Shown here piece by piece: positions 19,994 through 29,202 of a stretch of 64,000 nucleotides of DNA. Below the pieces are notes generated by a model. The model was not told the origin of the DNA and searched no databases. It saw only the letters and a program-made list of their open reading frames with translations. The stretch covers positions 310,001-374,000 of the forward strand of contig JASCOH010000005.1 of assembly GCA_029959295.1 (NCBI GenBank). Direction: 5' to 3'. The position numbers were made by a program, and so were the translations under genes. This DNA is from Flavobacteriaceae bacterium PS02334. GTDB lineage: Bacteria; Bacteroidota; Bacteroidia; Flavobacteriales; Flavobacteriaceae. Numbering within the stretch: position 1 is the first letter of the stretch; every line of letters starts with the position of its first letter.

Positions 19994-20881
19994 ATGAATT
20001 GGAGAAATTTTTCATTAATAGTAACATTAAGCTTAGTTTCTAGTGTAACTTTTGCACAGTCTAATCTTTTAAATGCGAAGACTCCTGCTGAAATCGGGAA
20101 GAAAACTGAAGCACAGCTTAAAGCTGATAACGACAAGCCACTTCCTTATGGTTATGTTCATGATCGTGACGTTCTGATGGGGAAAACTGTTTGGGAGTTT
20201 ATTGATCTTGATGAAAGAATCAATTTTCCAATGTACTTTCCTGTTGAAGGAAACTTAGGATCAGACAGAAAATCTTTGTATGCTGTTTTGATTGAAAACA
20301 TGAAGTCAGGAAAAATCTCTGAAGTTTATGATGATAGTTATTTTACTACCAAAAAAACTTTGAAAGATATTGAGTCTTCTTTGTCTAAAATTGATACTGC
20401 TGATGCAGGTAGAGAACAATATAACGCAGGAGAAAAAATCTCTGAAGAGTATATTGTTAAAACTGATATCGAGCCAGCAAACGTTATGGGATATAAAATA
20501 AAAGGATATTGGTATTTTGACAAGCGTCAAGGTGAATTAAAATATCGTCTTTTAGGTCTTTGTCCGGTAGTTCCTGATGTTTATACTATGGGTGGCGAAG
20601 AGGAAGATGCAATTGAATTGTTTTGGGTTTATTTCCCAGCGGCTCGTGACATTCTTCATGAGGCAAAAGCTTTTAATGACAGAAACTCTGCAATGCCAAT
20701 TACGTTTGACCACCTTTTAAATTCACGTCGTTTCAATGCAGTGATTTATGAAGAAGAAAACGTTATGGGTGATAGAAAGATTGAAGATTATATGAAAGAC
20801 AATGCTCAGATGCAATTATTAGAATCAGAAAGAGTAAAAGATAAGATCCGCAACTTTGAACAAGATATGTGGAACTACTAA
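19994..20881 (+). CDS. gldN: Gliding motility / T9SS protein GldN
   Basis: A 295-residue secreted periplasmic protein: signal peptide ending in VTFAQ, then the GldN/PorN body (GYVHDRDVLMGKTVWEFIDLDERINFP; RLLGLCPVVPDVYTMGG). It partners GldK in the periplasmic ring of the type IX system. It is the last gene of gldKLMN; a stable terminator follows 26 bases downstream. No gldO paralogue lies next to it in this window. Confidence 0.94.
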   Translation: MNWRNFSLIVTLSLVSSVTFAQSNLLNAKTPAEIGKKTEAQLKADNDKPLPYGYVHDRDVLMGKTVWEFIDLDERINFPMYFPVEGNLGSDRKSLYAVLIENMKSGKISEVYDDSYFTTKKTLKDIESSLSKIDTADAGREQYNAGEKISEEYIVKTDIEPANVMGYKIKGYWYFDKRQGELKYRLLGLCPVVPDVYTMGGEEEDAIELFWVYFPAARDILHEAKAFNDRNSAMPITFDHLLNSRRFNAVIYEEENVMGDRKIEDYMKDNAQMQLLESERVKDKIRNFEQDMWNY

Positions 20882-20907
20882 TCAAAATTTCTCCAATACA
20901 AATCAAA

Positions 20908-20935
20908 CTCTTGCCTTAATTGGCAAGAGTTTTTT
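20908..20935 (+). terminator. Terminator of gldKLMN
   Basis: CTCTTGCC (20908-20915) pairs perfectly with GGCAAGAG (20922-20929) around a 6-base loop, followed by six T residues. It overlaps the promoter of the next gene. Confidence 0.88.
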
Positions 20936-20942
20936 ATTTTTG
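20911..20942 (+). promoter_or_regulatory. Promoter of the FAD oxidase, inside the gldN terminator
   Basis: TTG (20911-20913), 21 bases, TATTTTTG (20935-20942): the full Bacteroidota -33/-7 pattern. The TTG lies in the terminator stem and the -7 box starts in its T-tract. Only 4 bases separate the box from the ATG at 20947, so the transcript should be nearly leaderless. Confidence 0.7.
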
Positions 20943-20946
20943 CCTT

Positions 20947-21996
20947 ATGATAGATTATTTAATTGTTGGTTCTGGTTTGGCAGGAATTGCTTTTGCTGAA
21001 ACGGCTTTAGAAAACAACAAATCAATTTTGGTTTTTGATAATAATTCACAGCAATCTTCTAAAGTTGCCGGAGGTCTTTACAATCCTGTGATCTTAAAAA
21101 GATTTAGTGAGGTTTGGGAAGCCCAAGAACAGATCGATTTATTGAATTCTTTCTATGGCAAATTAGAAAAGAAACTTGATGCTAAATTTGATTTCAAAAT
21201 TCCAATCTATCGCAAATTATTTTCTGTTGAAGAACAAAACAATTGGTTTATTGCTACAGATAAAATTGGTTTGGCTCCTTTTCTTTCTTCTAAATTGATT
21301 GCCAAAAAGTATAATGGAATCGATTCTCCCTTTAATTATGGTGAAGTTTTGCAAACAGGTTATGTTGACACTGAAAAGCTTTTGATGAATTACCATCAAT
21401 TTCTAGAAAATGAAAATTTACTTTTAAAAGAGGAATTTGATTATTCTTTATTGGAAGTAAATTCTGATTCTGTTCAATACAAAAATATAAAAGCAAAAAA
21501 TATAATTTTTGCAGAAGGTTTTGGAATGATGGCAAATCCTTATTTTTCAAAACTGCCTTTGGATGGTACAAAAGGAGAATTGCTTATTATAAAAGTTCCT
21601 AATTTGAATTTAGACGTTGTCATCAAAACATCTGTATTTATTCTTCCTTTGGGGAATGATCTGTATAAAGTCGGTGCAACTTATAATTGGAAAGACAAAA
21701 CAAACTTGCCAACTGAAGAGGGAAAACAGGAACTTTTGGAAAATCTAAAAGAAATACTGAACTGTGATTTTGAAATTATTGAGCATTTGGCTGGAGTTCG
21801 CCCAACGGTTAAAGATAGAAGGCCAATGGTCGGGACACACCCAAATTATGAAAAAATTCATCTTTTGAATGGTTTGGGAACGCGAGGTGTTATGCTGGCG
21901 CCGGCAATGGCAAAGGCCTTATTTGAAAACTTGGAGTTTGAAAAACCTCTTGATAAAACGATTGACATAAAACGTTTCCGAAAAGTGCAATGGTAA
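20947..21996 (+). CDS. FAD-dependent oxidoreductase (DAO family)
   Basis: A 349-residue flavoprotein starting MIDYLIVGSGLAG, a classic N-terminal GxGxxG dinucleotide fold. The D-amino-acid-oxidase/glycine-oxidase pattern continues with KVAGGLYNPVILKRF near residue 45 and the C-terminal LNGLGTRGVMLAPAMA. The substrate is unknown; an amine or amino acid is typical. A TTG at 20920 gives a 9-residue extension, but that lies upstream of the predicted transcription start, so I use the ATG at 20947. Its stop abuts the stop of the convergent DUF983 gene. Confidence 0.85.
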   Translation: MIDYLIVGSGLAGIAFAETALENNKSILVFDNNSQQSSKVAGGLYNPVILKRFSEVWEAQEQIDLLNSFYGKLEKKLDAKFDFKIPIYRKLFSVEEQNNWFIATDKIGLAPFLSSKLIAKKYNGIDSPFNYGEVLQTGYVDTEKLLMNYHQFLENENLLLKEEFDYSLLEVNSDSVQYKNIKAKNIIFAEGFGMMANPYFSKLPLDGTKGELLIIKVPNLNLDVVIKTSVFILPLGNDLYKVGATYNWKDKTNLPTEEGKQELLENLKEILNCDFEIIEHLAGVRPTVKDRRPMVGTHPNYEKIHLLNGLGTRGVMLAPAMAKALFENLEFEKPLDKTIDIKRFRKVQW

Positions 21997-22383
21997 TTAT
22001 TGCTTTTTATCTGCGTTTTTGTCGTAATTAATAAACATGTTAATCCAAATGTTCCTGGAGATCCGCATGATATAAGGCATAAAAATAACTAGTGCAGCAA
22101 TTATAGCAACAAATGAAGTCTTAAGCGAACTGCCGAAAAAGAAAAAGGAAATGATAAAAGCGGCAACGCCAAATGCAATTCCGACGCCATAGCTCACATA
22201 CATTGCGCCAAAGAAAAATGAAGGTTCAATTTTATATTTTGTGTGGCAATGGCTGCATCTTTCGTGCATTTCAAAAACTTTCGACAAATTATAAGGGTTT
22301 TTGTCCATGTACATGCTTTCATTCTGGCATTTAGGACAAGTTCCTGTTAAAATGCTATATAATTTGGATCCTTTTTTTAACAT
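21997..22383 (-). CDS. DUF983 family membrane protein
   Basis: A 128-residue protein with an N-terminal zinc-ribbon-like pair of CxxC motifs (GTCPKCQNESMY and ERCSHCHTKYK), then two membrane helices (SYGVGIAFGVAAFIISFFFF and FVAIIAALVIFMPYIM). This is the DUF983 layout; function unknown. The ATG at 22383 is preferred over an in-frame TTG two codons upstream. The gene is convergent with the oxidase, with zero bases between the two stops. Confidence 0.85.
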   Translation of the reverse strand: MLKKGSKLYSILTGTCPKCQNESMYMDKNPYNLSKVFEMHERCSHCHTKYKIEPSFFFGAMYVSYGVGIAFGVAAFIISFFFFGSSLKTSFVAIIAALVIFMPYIMRISRNIWINMFINYDKNADKKQ

Positions 22384-22452
22384 TTGCAAAAATTTTCTAT
22401 TGGTTGATATACAACCGTAAAATTACGAATACAATTTCACAAAAACACTACA

Positions 22453-24357
22453 ATGCTTAATATACATAATTTATCTGTTTCCTTCGGAGGAACTTATCTT
22501 TTTGAAGAAGTAACCTTTAGAATGGGGGCCGGTGACCGAGTTGGACTTGTCGGGAAAAATGGTGCCGGAAAATCGACAATGCTGAAGATTTTGGCCAAAG
22601 ATTTTGCTCCTGATTCTGGAAGCATTGCTACAGAAAAAGAAGTTAGAATTGGTTTTCTACGTCAAGATATTGATTTTGAACAGGGAAGAACTGTTTTGGA
22701 AGAAGCCTACGAAGCTTTTACAGATATCAAAATCGTAGAGAAAAAGCTGGAAGAAATCAATCATCAATTGGTTACAAGAACGGATTATGAAAGTGAAGAA
22801 TATAGCCAGATTATAGAAGATCTTTCTGATTATACACATCGTTTTGATTTGTTGGGAGGTTATAATTATGTAGGCGATACTGAAAAAATCTTGTTAGGTC
22901 TTGGTTTCAAAAGGGAAGATTTTAATAACCAGACAGAAACTTTTTCTGGGGGTTGGAGAATGCGTATCGAATTAGCAAAATTGCTTCTGCAGGCAAATGA
23001 CATTCTGCTTCTGGATGAGCCGACAAATCACTTGGATATTGAATCGATTATCTGGCTGGAAAGTTTCCTTCGCAATTATCCTGGCGTTGTCGTGATTGTT
23101 TCGCATGATAAAATGTTTTTAGATAACGTGACAAACAGAACAATAGAAATCTCTCTTGGAAAAGCTTATGATTTCAATAAGCCTTATTCGCAATATTTAG
23201 AATTAAGAAGTGAAATTCGCGAGAAGCAATTGGCGACTCAAAAAAATCAAGCAAAGAAAATTGAAGAGACCGAAAAGCTTATTGAAAAATTCAGGGCAAA
23301 AGCTTCAAAGGCTTCGATGGCGCAATCACTTATTAAAAAGCTTGACAAGGTTGAAAGAATTGAAGTTGACGAAGATGATAATTCTGTGATGAATATTTCG
23401 TTTCCGGTTTCAATTACGCCTGGAAGAGTAGTTGTGGAAGCTGAAGATGTCAGTAAAAGTTATGGGGACAAAACCATTTTAAAAGATATTTCTTTATTGG
23501 TGGAACGCGGTAGCAAGATTGCTTTTGTTGGCCAGAATGGTCAAGGAAAATCTACATTTATCAAAGCTATCGTAAAAGATATTGATTATACTGGCGTAAT
23601 AAAATTAGGTCATAATGTTCAATTAGGATATTTTGCACAAAATCAAGCGGAATATTTAGACGGAGAAATTACACTTTTACAAACAATGCAAGATGCGGCA
23701 ACAGATACAAATCGTGCTAAAGTTCGCGATATGCTAGGTTCTTTCTTGTTTAGAGGCGACGATGTGGAGAAAAAGGTAAAAGTGCTTTCTGGAGGGGAAA
23801 GAAACCGTCTGGCGCTTTGTAAATTGCTTTTACAGCCGATAAATGTTCTTGTGATGGATGAGCCGACGAATCACTTGGATATAAAGTCTAAAAATGTATT
23901 GAAAGAAGCTCTGAAACAATATGAAGGAACGTTGCTTTTAGTTTCACACGACAGGGATTTCTTGCAAGGAATGTCGAATATTGTCTATGAATTCAAAGAT
24001 CAAAAGATAAAAGAATATTTGGGCGATATTAATTTCTTCTTGGAACAGCGCAATTTGGAGAATATGCGTGAAGTCGAAAAGAAAGATATTGCTAAAAAAG
24101 AGGCTCCGAAAGATAAATCGCAGTCTTACGAAGATCAGAAAAAAGGAAAAGCGCTACAGAATAAATTGAGCAAAGTAGAAAGCCAAATCAAGCAATTAGA
24201 AATTGATATCCAAAAAGATGATAAGCTTTTGGCTTCCAATTATGACAAGCATATTGAAGACGCTTCGTTTTTTATGGCTTACAACAAAAAGAAAAAAGAT
24301 CTAGATAATCTTTTAGAGGAATGGGAAAAAGTGCAAGGAGAAATTGACGCTCTTTAA
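22453..24357 (+). CDS. ABC-F family ATPase (Uup/EttA-like)
   Basis: A 634-residue soluble protein with two ATPase domains: Walker A GKNGAGKST and GQNGQGKST, signatures FSGGWRMR and LSGGERNRL, and Walker B LLLDEPTNHLD and VMDEPTNHLD. The linker between them is the charged helical segment typical of ABC-F proteins, and the C-terminus is a coiled coil (residues ~555-634, as in Uup). It has no membrane domain, so it is a ribosome-associated factor, not a transporter. Whether it is a housekeeping factor or an antibiotic-protection protein cannot be decided here. Confidence 0.92.
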   Translation: MLNIHNLSVSFGGTYLFEEVTFRMGAGDRVGLVGKNGAGKSTMLKILAKDFAPDSGSIATEKEVRIGFLRQDIDFEQGRTVLEEAYEAFTDIKIVEKKLEEINHQLVTRTDYESEEYSQIIEDLSDYTHRFDLLGGYNYVGDTEKILLGLGFKREDFNNQTETFSGGWRMRIELAKLLLQANDILLLDEPTNHLDIESIIWLESFLRNYPGVVVIVSHDKMFLDNVTNRTIEISLGKAYDFNKPYSQYLELRSEIREKQLATQKNQAKKIEETEKLIEKFRAKASKASMAQSLIKKLDKVERIEVDEDDNSVMNISFPVSITPGRVVVEAEDVSKSYGDKTILKDISLLVERGSKIAFVGQNGQGKSTFIKAIVKDIDYTGVIKLGHNVQLGYFAQNQAEYLDGEITLLQTMQDAATDTNRAKVRDMLGSFLFRGDDVEKKVKVLSGGERNRLALCKLLLQPINVLVMDEPTNHLDIKSKNVLKEALKQYEGTLLLVSHDRDFLQGMSNIVYEFKDQKIKEYLGDINFFLEQRNLENMREVEKKDIAKKEAPKDKSQSYEDQKKGKALQNKLSKVESQIKQLEIDIQKDDKLLASNYDKHIEDASFFMAYNKKKKDLDNLLEEWEKVQGEIDAL

Positions 24358-24369
24358 AATATTAAGATA

Positions 24370-24408
24370 AAAAAAGCCTGCAAAAATTATAATTTGCAGG
24401 CTTTTTTT
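24370..24408. terminator. Bidirectional terminator between abc-f and mlaF-like genes
   Basis: AAAAAGCCTGCAAA and TTTGCAGGCTTTTT are perfectly inverted around an 8-base loop, with A-run and T-run flanks. It lies between two convergent genes and can serve both. Confidence 0.85.
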
Positions 24409-24425
24409 TATTTTGGACTGTAGCC

Positions 24426-25220
24426 CTATTTTTTGTCGTGATGATGGTGGTTTTCTTCTTCTTCCGCCAAAAGATTTTCTCTTACTTTTTTGAATAAATC
24501 AGAAGAGTAAACGAATTCAACGATTGATTTATTTTTTGTTTCTAAAATCTGCTCATTATCGCCTTCCCATTCTTTCAATCCATTTTTTAGGAAGACAATT
24601 TTTTCGCCAATTTGCAACACAGAGTTCATGTCGTGCGTATTAATTACGGTTGTCATTCCGTATTCTTTTGTAATTTCTTGAATTAAAACGTCGATCAAAA
24701 TCGATGTTTCCGGATCAAGACCAGAGTTTGGCTCGTCACAAAATAAATATTTAGGATTATTCACGATCGCTCTTGCAATCGCCACACGTTTTTGCATTCC
24801 TCCAGAAATTTCAGAAGGCATTTTTTTATTGGCATCCACCAAATTTACTCTTTCTAAAACTTGGTCAACTCTTTCTTTTATTTCCGCTCTTCTTTTATTG
24901 GAGAACATTTTTAATGGAAAAGCTACATTTTCTTCCACGGTCATAGAATCAAAAAGAGCACTTCCTTGAAAAACCATTCCAATTTCTGTTCTCAGTTCAC
25001 GTTTTTCATCTTTGGATAAATCCGCATAAATTCTTCCATCAAAAGAAATAGTTCCTTCGTCAGGCGTATGAATTCCAAGCAAAGTTTTAAGCATCACCGT
25101 TTTACCAGAACCACTTCGCCCGATAATCAAGTTGGTTTTTCCGGTTTCGAAAGTCGTAGAAATTCCCTTTAAAATTTGAGATTCTCCAAACGATTTTTTT
25201 ATGTCTTTTACTTCAATCAT
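24426..25220 (-). CDS. MlaF-like ABC ATPase
   Basis: A 264-residue ATPase: Walker A GRSGSGKT, signature ISGGMQKRVAIARAI, and FCDEPNSGLDPETS with the Mla-type PNSGLDP. The tail is unusual in ending EEEENHHHHDKK, a histidine cluster that may bind metal or be incidental. The start at 25220 (MIEVKDIKKSF) overlaps the permease stop by four bases (ATGA); a longer frame to 25280 would run into the permease gene. With the permease it should form an inner-membrane phospholipid transporter. Confidence 0.9.
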   Translation of the reverse strand: MIEVKDIKKSFGESQILKGISTTFETGKTNLIIGRSGSGKTVMLKTLLGIHTPDEGTISFDGRIYADLSKDEKRELRTEIGMVFQGSALFDSMTVEENVAFPLKMFSNKRRAEIKERVDQVLERVNLVDANKKMPSEISGGMQKRVAIARAIVNNPKYLFCDEPNSGLDPETSILIDVLIQEITKEYGMTTVINTHDMNSVLQIGEKIVFLKNGLKEWEGDNEQILETKNKSIVEFVYSSDLFKKVRENLLAEEEENHHHHDKK

Positions 25221-25960
25221 GAGCTTAAAAGTAATTGTGTTAAAATAAAGTTCGTCAAAATGACCACGACGCTCGTCCATACGAAGGAAACCGTACTGGC
25301 TTTACCAACTTCCAGTGCGCCGCCTTTCATGTAATAGCCGTGAAATGATGGAATAGTCGCCAAAATAAAGGCATAAACCATAGTTTTGATGAAGGCATAA
25401 ACAATATGAAACGGAATAAAATCTGTTTGCAATCCCGTAATAAAATCAGAACTTGAAGTTAGGTTTCCAAAAACTGCAGCCATATAACCGCCAAAAATAC
25501 CTAAAAACATACTCAATGCAATCACAAAAGGATATAGCATTAGTGCGGCAATTTTAGGAAAAACCAAATAGTTTAAGGAATTTACTCCCATGACTTCCAA
25601 GGCATCGATTTGCTCTGTAACTCTCATTGTTCCAATGCTTGACGTAATAAAAGACCCTACTTTTCCCGCCATAATGATAGAAATAAATGTAGGAGCGAAT
25701 TCCAAAATTACCGATTGCCTAGTCGCAAATGCAATCAAAGTTTTTGGAATCAATGGGTTTGTCAAGTTCAATGCCGTTTGAATGGCGACAACACCTCCAA
25801 TAAAAAAAGAAATAAAAGCGACGATTCCGAGTGATCCGATGATCAAATCGTCAATTTCCTTTAAGATTAGCTGTTTCATGTATGACCATTTTGTTGGCTT
25901 GTTGAAGATTTCCTTCAACATTATAAAATAACGGCCTATCTGGGTTAAGTATCGAATCAT
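25217..25960 (-). CDS. MlaE-like ABC permease
   Basis: A 247-residue polytopic protein of the MlaE (DUF140) family, with FISFFIGGVVAIQTALNL, the ALEVMGVNSLNYLVFPK coupling segment and a C-terminal membrane helix. It moves phospholipid between inner membrane and an MCE protein. No mlaD-type MCE gene is adjacent, so that partner must be elsewhere. It is first in a two-gene operon. Confidence 0.9.
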   Translation of the reverse strand: MIRYLTQIGRYFIMLKEIFNKPTKWSYMKQLILKEIDDLIIGSLGIVAFISFFIGGVVAIQTALNLTNPLIPKTLIAFATRQSVILEFAPTFISIIMAGKVGSFITSSIGTMRVTEQIDALEVMGVNSLNYLVFPKIAALMLYPFVIALSMFLGIFGGYMAAVFGNLTSSSDFITGLQTDFIPFHIVYAFIKTMVYAFILATIPSFHGYYMKGGALEVGKASTVSFVWTSVVVILTNFILTQLLLSS

Positions 25961-25981
25961 TTATATTTTTCTAAATAATGG

Positions 25982-26018
25982 CTAAAATACGAAATTAGTT
26001 ATGAGTAATAAGTTATGA
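25982..26018. repeat. Copy of a GTTATGA-containing intergenic repeat
   Basis: The sequence GTTATGAGTAATAAGTTATGA followed by TTGTGCGTTTTTTTGA resembles 43567-43596, where GTTATGAG is followed by TGATTCGTGCGTTTTTTGA. Both lie in intergenic DNA upstream of genes. Confidence 0.5.
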
Positions 26019-26094
26019 TTGTGCGTTTTTTTGAAATGCTAATAAACTTAAAGCGCAATCAAATAAAGATAAGAATCAAAGTAGAAACAAGCTA

Positions 26095-26943
26095 TTAAAT
26101 TAACTTTTCCTTCATTTTCTGCAACCGATAATTTCGAATGAATTTGGCTTGCTCTTCTGTAACCAAAAGTGGTTTTTTGGCCCATTTTGCTTTCAGAAAT
26201 CCTTTTATGTAATCAAAAAACAATAAAGGTTTTTTCTTCAGCACCGCCAATTTTGCGGAAGCAATCGAAGTGATTAAAAACCCATAGCCTAGAGTGTAAA
26301 AAGCTTCGCCTTGTTTGTAACGTGCTGTTTTGTTGTAATTTGCACCAGTTGGTTTTAAGTGTTTTACTTTTAATGATTCATCTGTAACTACTTTCCAACC
26401 ATAAAATTTGCTAAGCAATTCGTCAACTGTGTCCCAACCCATCGCAGGTTTTAAGTTTCCGATTTGCAAGAAACATTCTTTTCTGTAAGCTTTAAAAGCG
26501 CCTCGGATGTGATCTTTGTCGGTAAGATTTTCTAAAATCCAATCATTGTTTTTTTCGATGTAGGCAAATCCTCCGGCCATTCCAATCTTAGGATCTGACT
26601 TGAAAATATTTATTATGGTTTCAAAATAATTTGGAGGAAGAATTAAATCGGCATCTAATTTTACGATGAAATCATAATTCCCATCTAAAGTTTCAAAACC
26701 TTTATGGAAAGCTTGAATCACTTTGCTTCCTGGAAGATGAATCGCTTCAGAAGTTTTTTTTATGAGAGAGATAAAAGGAAATTTTACTGCAAATTCTTGA
26801 ACAATTTCTGAAGTTCTATCAGTTGAATTATCATCGACTGCAACAATTTTAGAAGGAAGAAATGTTTGGTCTGTTAAAGATTGCAAAGTCAAAGATATAA
26901 ACGCTTCCTCGTTGTGAGCCGGAATTACAATATAATACTTCAT
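26095..26943 (-). CDS. Family 2 glycosyltransferase
   Basis: A 282-residue GT-A enzyme. It starts YYIVIPAHNEEAFISLTLQSL, has VDDNSTDRTSEIV and the metal-binding DAD in VKLDADLILP. It probably transfers a sugar to a lipid or polysaccharide acceptor at the membrane; the target is unknown. It is 9 bases from the upstream methyltransferase, so the pair is co-transcribed. Confidence 0.88.
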   Translation of the reverse strand: MKYYIVIPAHNEEAFISLTLQSLTDQTFLPSKIVAVDDNSTDRTSEIVQEFAVKFPFISLIKKTSEAIHLPGSKVIQAFHKGFETLDGNYDFIVKLDADLILPPNYFETIINIFKSDPKIGMAGGFAYIEKNNDWILENLTDKDHIRGAFKAYRKECFLQIGNLKPAMGWDTVDELLSKFYGWKVVTDESLKVKHLKPTGANYNKTARYKQGEAFYTLGYGFLITSIASAKLAVLKKKPLLFFDYIKGFLKAKWAKKPLLVTEEQAKFIRNYRLQKMKEKLI

Positions 26944-26952
26944 AATTTCAAA

Positions 26953-27483
26953 CTAAGAATTATGAATTTTCTCTGCGTAAACTATATAATATCGATTTGT
27001 AAATCTTCGTAAAAGCGGACGAATTCCAAATTTTTTTACCGGATTCGTCCATTTATTTCTGTCGATTATTTTCCAGCCTGTTTTTTCTAAAAGCCAATCC
27101 AATTGCCAATCTTCAAATTCATGGTAATGCCTGTCCCACATATCGATTTTGCTTCGATAAGCTGGTGAAAACCACAAGCGCATTGGTATTGAAATAAACA
27201 ATTTATCTGATTTTATATTTTGCAAAACGGCGTAAGGATTCAGTAAATGTTCGAAGATTTCAAAAGCAGTTGTTACCGAATAATTTTCGTTTTGCAATGT
27301 AGATTGGTCAAGATCCAAATCCTCTCCTTTAGTATTTGAAACTGAAAATCCTTCCTGTTTCATTATTTTTGAAAAAGGATTTTCTACTCCCAAATCCATA
27401 ATGGTTTCAGAAGTATTGATGTGTTTTTTAAGGAATTCAAGCGTGTGCCCGAATCGTTTATTTGGAAAAGTTTTTTCGTACAT
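26953..27483 (-). CDS. Class I SAM-dependent methyltransferase-like protein
   Basis: A 176-residue protein. SETIMDLGVENPFSK resembles methyltransferase motif I with a weakened glycine pattern, and VTTAFEIFEHLLNPYAVL matches the downstream acidic/EH motif of type-11 methyltransferases. It is shorter than the usual ~220 residues. The pairing with a glycosyltransferase suggests glycan or lipid modification. The ATG is at 27483. Confidence 0.7.
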   Translation of the reverse strand: MYEKTFPNKRFGHTLEFLKKHINTSETIMDLGVENPFSKIMKQEGFSVSNTKGEDLDLDQSTLQNENYSVTTAFEIFEHLLNPYAVLQNIKSDKLFISIPMRLWFSPAYRSKIDMWDRHYHEFEDWQLDWLLEKTGWKIIDRNKWTNPVKKFGIRPLLRRFTNRYYIVYAEKIHNS

Positions 27484-27493
27484 TTTAGTTTCA

Positions 27494-27537
27494 GTTTAAA
27501 GTTTAATGTTTTAAAGTCAAAACATTAAACTTTAAAC
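27494..27537. repeat. Perfect 19-bp inverted repeat
   Basis: 27494-27512 is perfectly inverted at 27519-27537 around AAAGTC. The stem is A/T-rich (GTTTAAAGTTTAATGTTTT). It lies between two minus-strand genes, after the FabH-like gene, where it may end transcription. Confidence 0.75.
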
Positions 27538-27548
27538 ATCAAAAACTT

Positions 27549-28607
27549 TTATAATCTATAAGTAAAGGCGTTGATGTTCATTCCAGCGCCAACAGATGCA
27601 AAGATAACAACATCTCCTTTATGAATTTCTTGATTTTTGATTTTTCCTTTCATCAATAAATCATATAACGTCGGAACTGTGGCAACACTGCTGTTTCCGT
27701 GCTCGTGAATGCTCATTGGCATAATGTTTTCTGGGGCAGGGCGGTCATAAAGCTTGTAAAAACGATTGATGATCGCTTCGTCCATTTTTTCATTAGCTTG
27801 GTGAATCAATATTTTTTTGACTTCAGATATGTCGATACCGCTTTTTTCAAGACAGCTTTTCATAGCGCAAGGCACTTGGCTTAATGCAAATTCATAGATT
27901 TTTCTGCCATACATTTTTATGTAGCGAACATCCGGATCTAAATCTTTATTGTACGAGTTTCCGAAATAAAGAAAATCAGCCTCGTCATAAGCAAAAGTGG
28001 CACTTTCATAAGATATAAGTCCGGAGTCATCAGGAGATTCTTCCACAATTGTTGCGCCAGCTCCGTCAGCATAAATCATCGAATCGCGATCGTGCGGATC
28101 GATAACTCTCGAAAGCGTTTCGGCACCGATAACCAGACAGCGCTTTGCCATTCCTGATTTAATGAAGGCATTTGCCTGCAAAGTTCCTTCAATCCAGCCC
28201 GGACAGCCGAAAAGGATGTCATAAGCAACGCATTTAGGGTTTTTGATTCGCAATTTGTTTTTTACTCTTGTTGCCAAACTCGGAACGGTATCAGCTTGAA
28301 TTTTTCCGAATTTTACATCTCCAAAGTTGTGCGCAAGAATAATGTAATCGATGGATTCGCGGTCAATATTTGCGTCAATAATCGCATTTTCTGCAGCGAT
28401 TGCCGCAATGTCAGAAGTCAATAGTGTTTCGTCAACATAACGACGTTCTTCAATTCCGGTAATGCTTTTGAATTTTCCAATAATTACTTCAGTAGAATGG
28501 GCAAGAGGCGTTCCGTCCTCATTTAAAAAAACGTGCTTGTCAAAGTCTTGATTAGTTACTGTAATTTCTGGAATATAACTGCCAGAACCAATTATTTTAA
28601 TATTCAT
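27549..28607 (-). CDS. FabH-like 3-oxoacyl-ACP synthase III family enzyme
   Basis: A 352-residue thiolase-fold enzyme with a complete catalytic triad: Cys135 (ILFGCPGW), His in LIHQANEKM and Asn in HEHGNSSVATVP. FabH initiates fatty-acid synthesis, but this branch (352 residues, alone rather than with fab genes) may instead act in lipid or secondary metabolism. No dedicated acyl-carrier gene lies nearby. Confidence 0.88.
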   Translation of the reverse strand: MNIKIIGSGSYIPEITVTNQDFDKHVFLNEDGTPLAHSTEVIIGKFKSITGIEERRYVDETLLTSDIAAIAAENAIIDANIDRESIDYIILAHNFGDVKFGKIQADTVPSLATRVKNKLRIKNPKCVAYDILFGCPGWIEGTLQANAFIKSGMAKRCLVIGAETLSRVIDPHDRDSMIYADGAGATIVEESPDDSGLISYESATFAYDEADFLYFGNSYNKDLDPDVRYIKMYGRKIYEFALSQVPCAMKSCLEKSGIDISEVKKILIHQANEKMDEAIINRFYKLYDRPAPENIMPMSIHEHGNSSVATVPTLYDLLMKGKIKNQEIHKGDVVIFASVGAGMNINAFTYRL

Positions 28608-28730
28608 TTTGGAAATTTTATATTATGCTAATGTATTAAAAATATATATTCTTACATAATAAAATGCTATGCACGCATATAATTATGAAATATTCAATAT
28701 TTTAATTTTCTGTTGCTGATAAAGAGATAA

Positions 28731-29105
28731 TTAGGTTGTTTTGTACATTTTAATTTGCATAACCGTAGCAATTGACAAAGCTTTGGTTTTTATAATTTCT
28801 GCATTTTTGCCAGAAAAGTTCTCGTCAACGGCAATGTAGAAGTGATTTAGCCAAGTTTTGAAGTGACTTTCGTTTAATTTTTCTTCTGCATTTAAATCCA
28901 AATGAATTTTCATCACGTTGTTTGAATAATCACCATTTCCGAATAAGCTTAAATTCCAGAAATCAATGATTTTTGGTAAATGTAATTCGAGGTCGATTTT
29001 GGCAATATTGGTAAAAATATAACTTATAGTTTCGTCGGAAAGTAATTTGGAATAAAATTTAGAAAGTAAAATCTCTAAATCTTGTCTATTTTCAATGTCA
29101 TTCAT
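28731..29105 (-). CDS. Group III truncated haemoglobin
   Basis: A 124-residue globin of the 2/2 fold. It has the group III pattern: a B-helix YSKLLSDETISYIFTNI, FWNLSLFGNGDY, a candidate proximal His in KIHLDLNAEE, and HFKTWLNHFYIAVDE. Such proteins bind O2, NO or related ligands; the physiological role here is unknown. A near-consensus box TACTTTTA (29131-29124, minus strand) lies about 20 bases upstream. Confidence 0.85.
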   Translation of the reverse strand: MNDIENRQDLEILLSKFYSKLLSDETISYIFTNIAKIDLELHLPKIIDFWNLSLFGNGDYSNNVMKIHLDLNAEEKLNESHFKTWLNHFYIAVDENFSGKNAEIIKTKALSIATVMQIKMYKTT

Positions 29106-29149
29106 TGCAGTAATTTATATCTTAAAAGTACACTTATTTATAGTAAATA

Positions 29150-29180
29150 AAAACCCGATGAAGATAATCCATCGGGTTTT
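29150..29180 (-). terminator. Terminator of gcvP
   Basis: AAAACCCGATG (29150-29160) pairs perfectly with CATCGGGTTTT (29170-29180). It lies 22 bases beyond the gcvP stop on the minus strand. Confidence 0.85.
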
Positions 29181-29202
29181 CTGTAAAATTTTTCAGAAAT
29201 TT

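Noticed and set aside
20920-20946. Nine-residue extension of the FAD oxidase
   Set aside because: It starts with TTG inside the gldN terminator and lies before the predicted transcription start.
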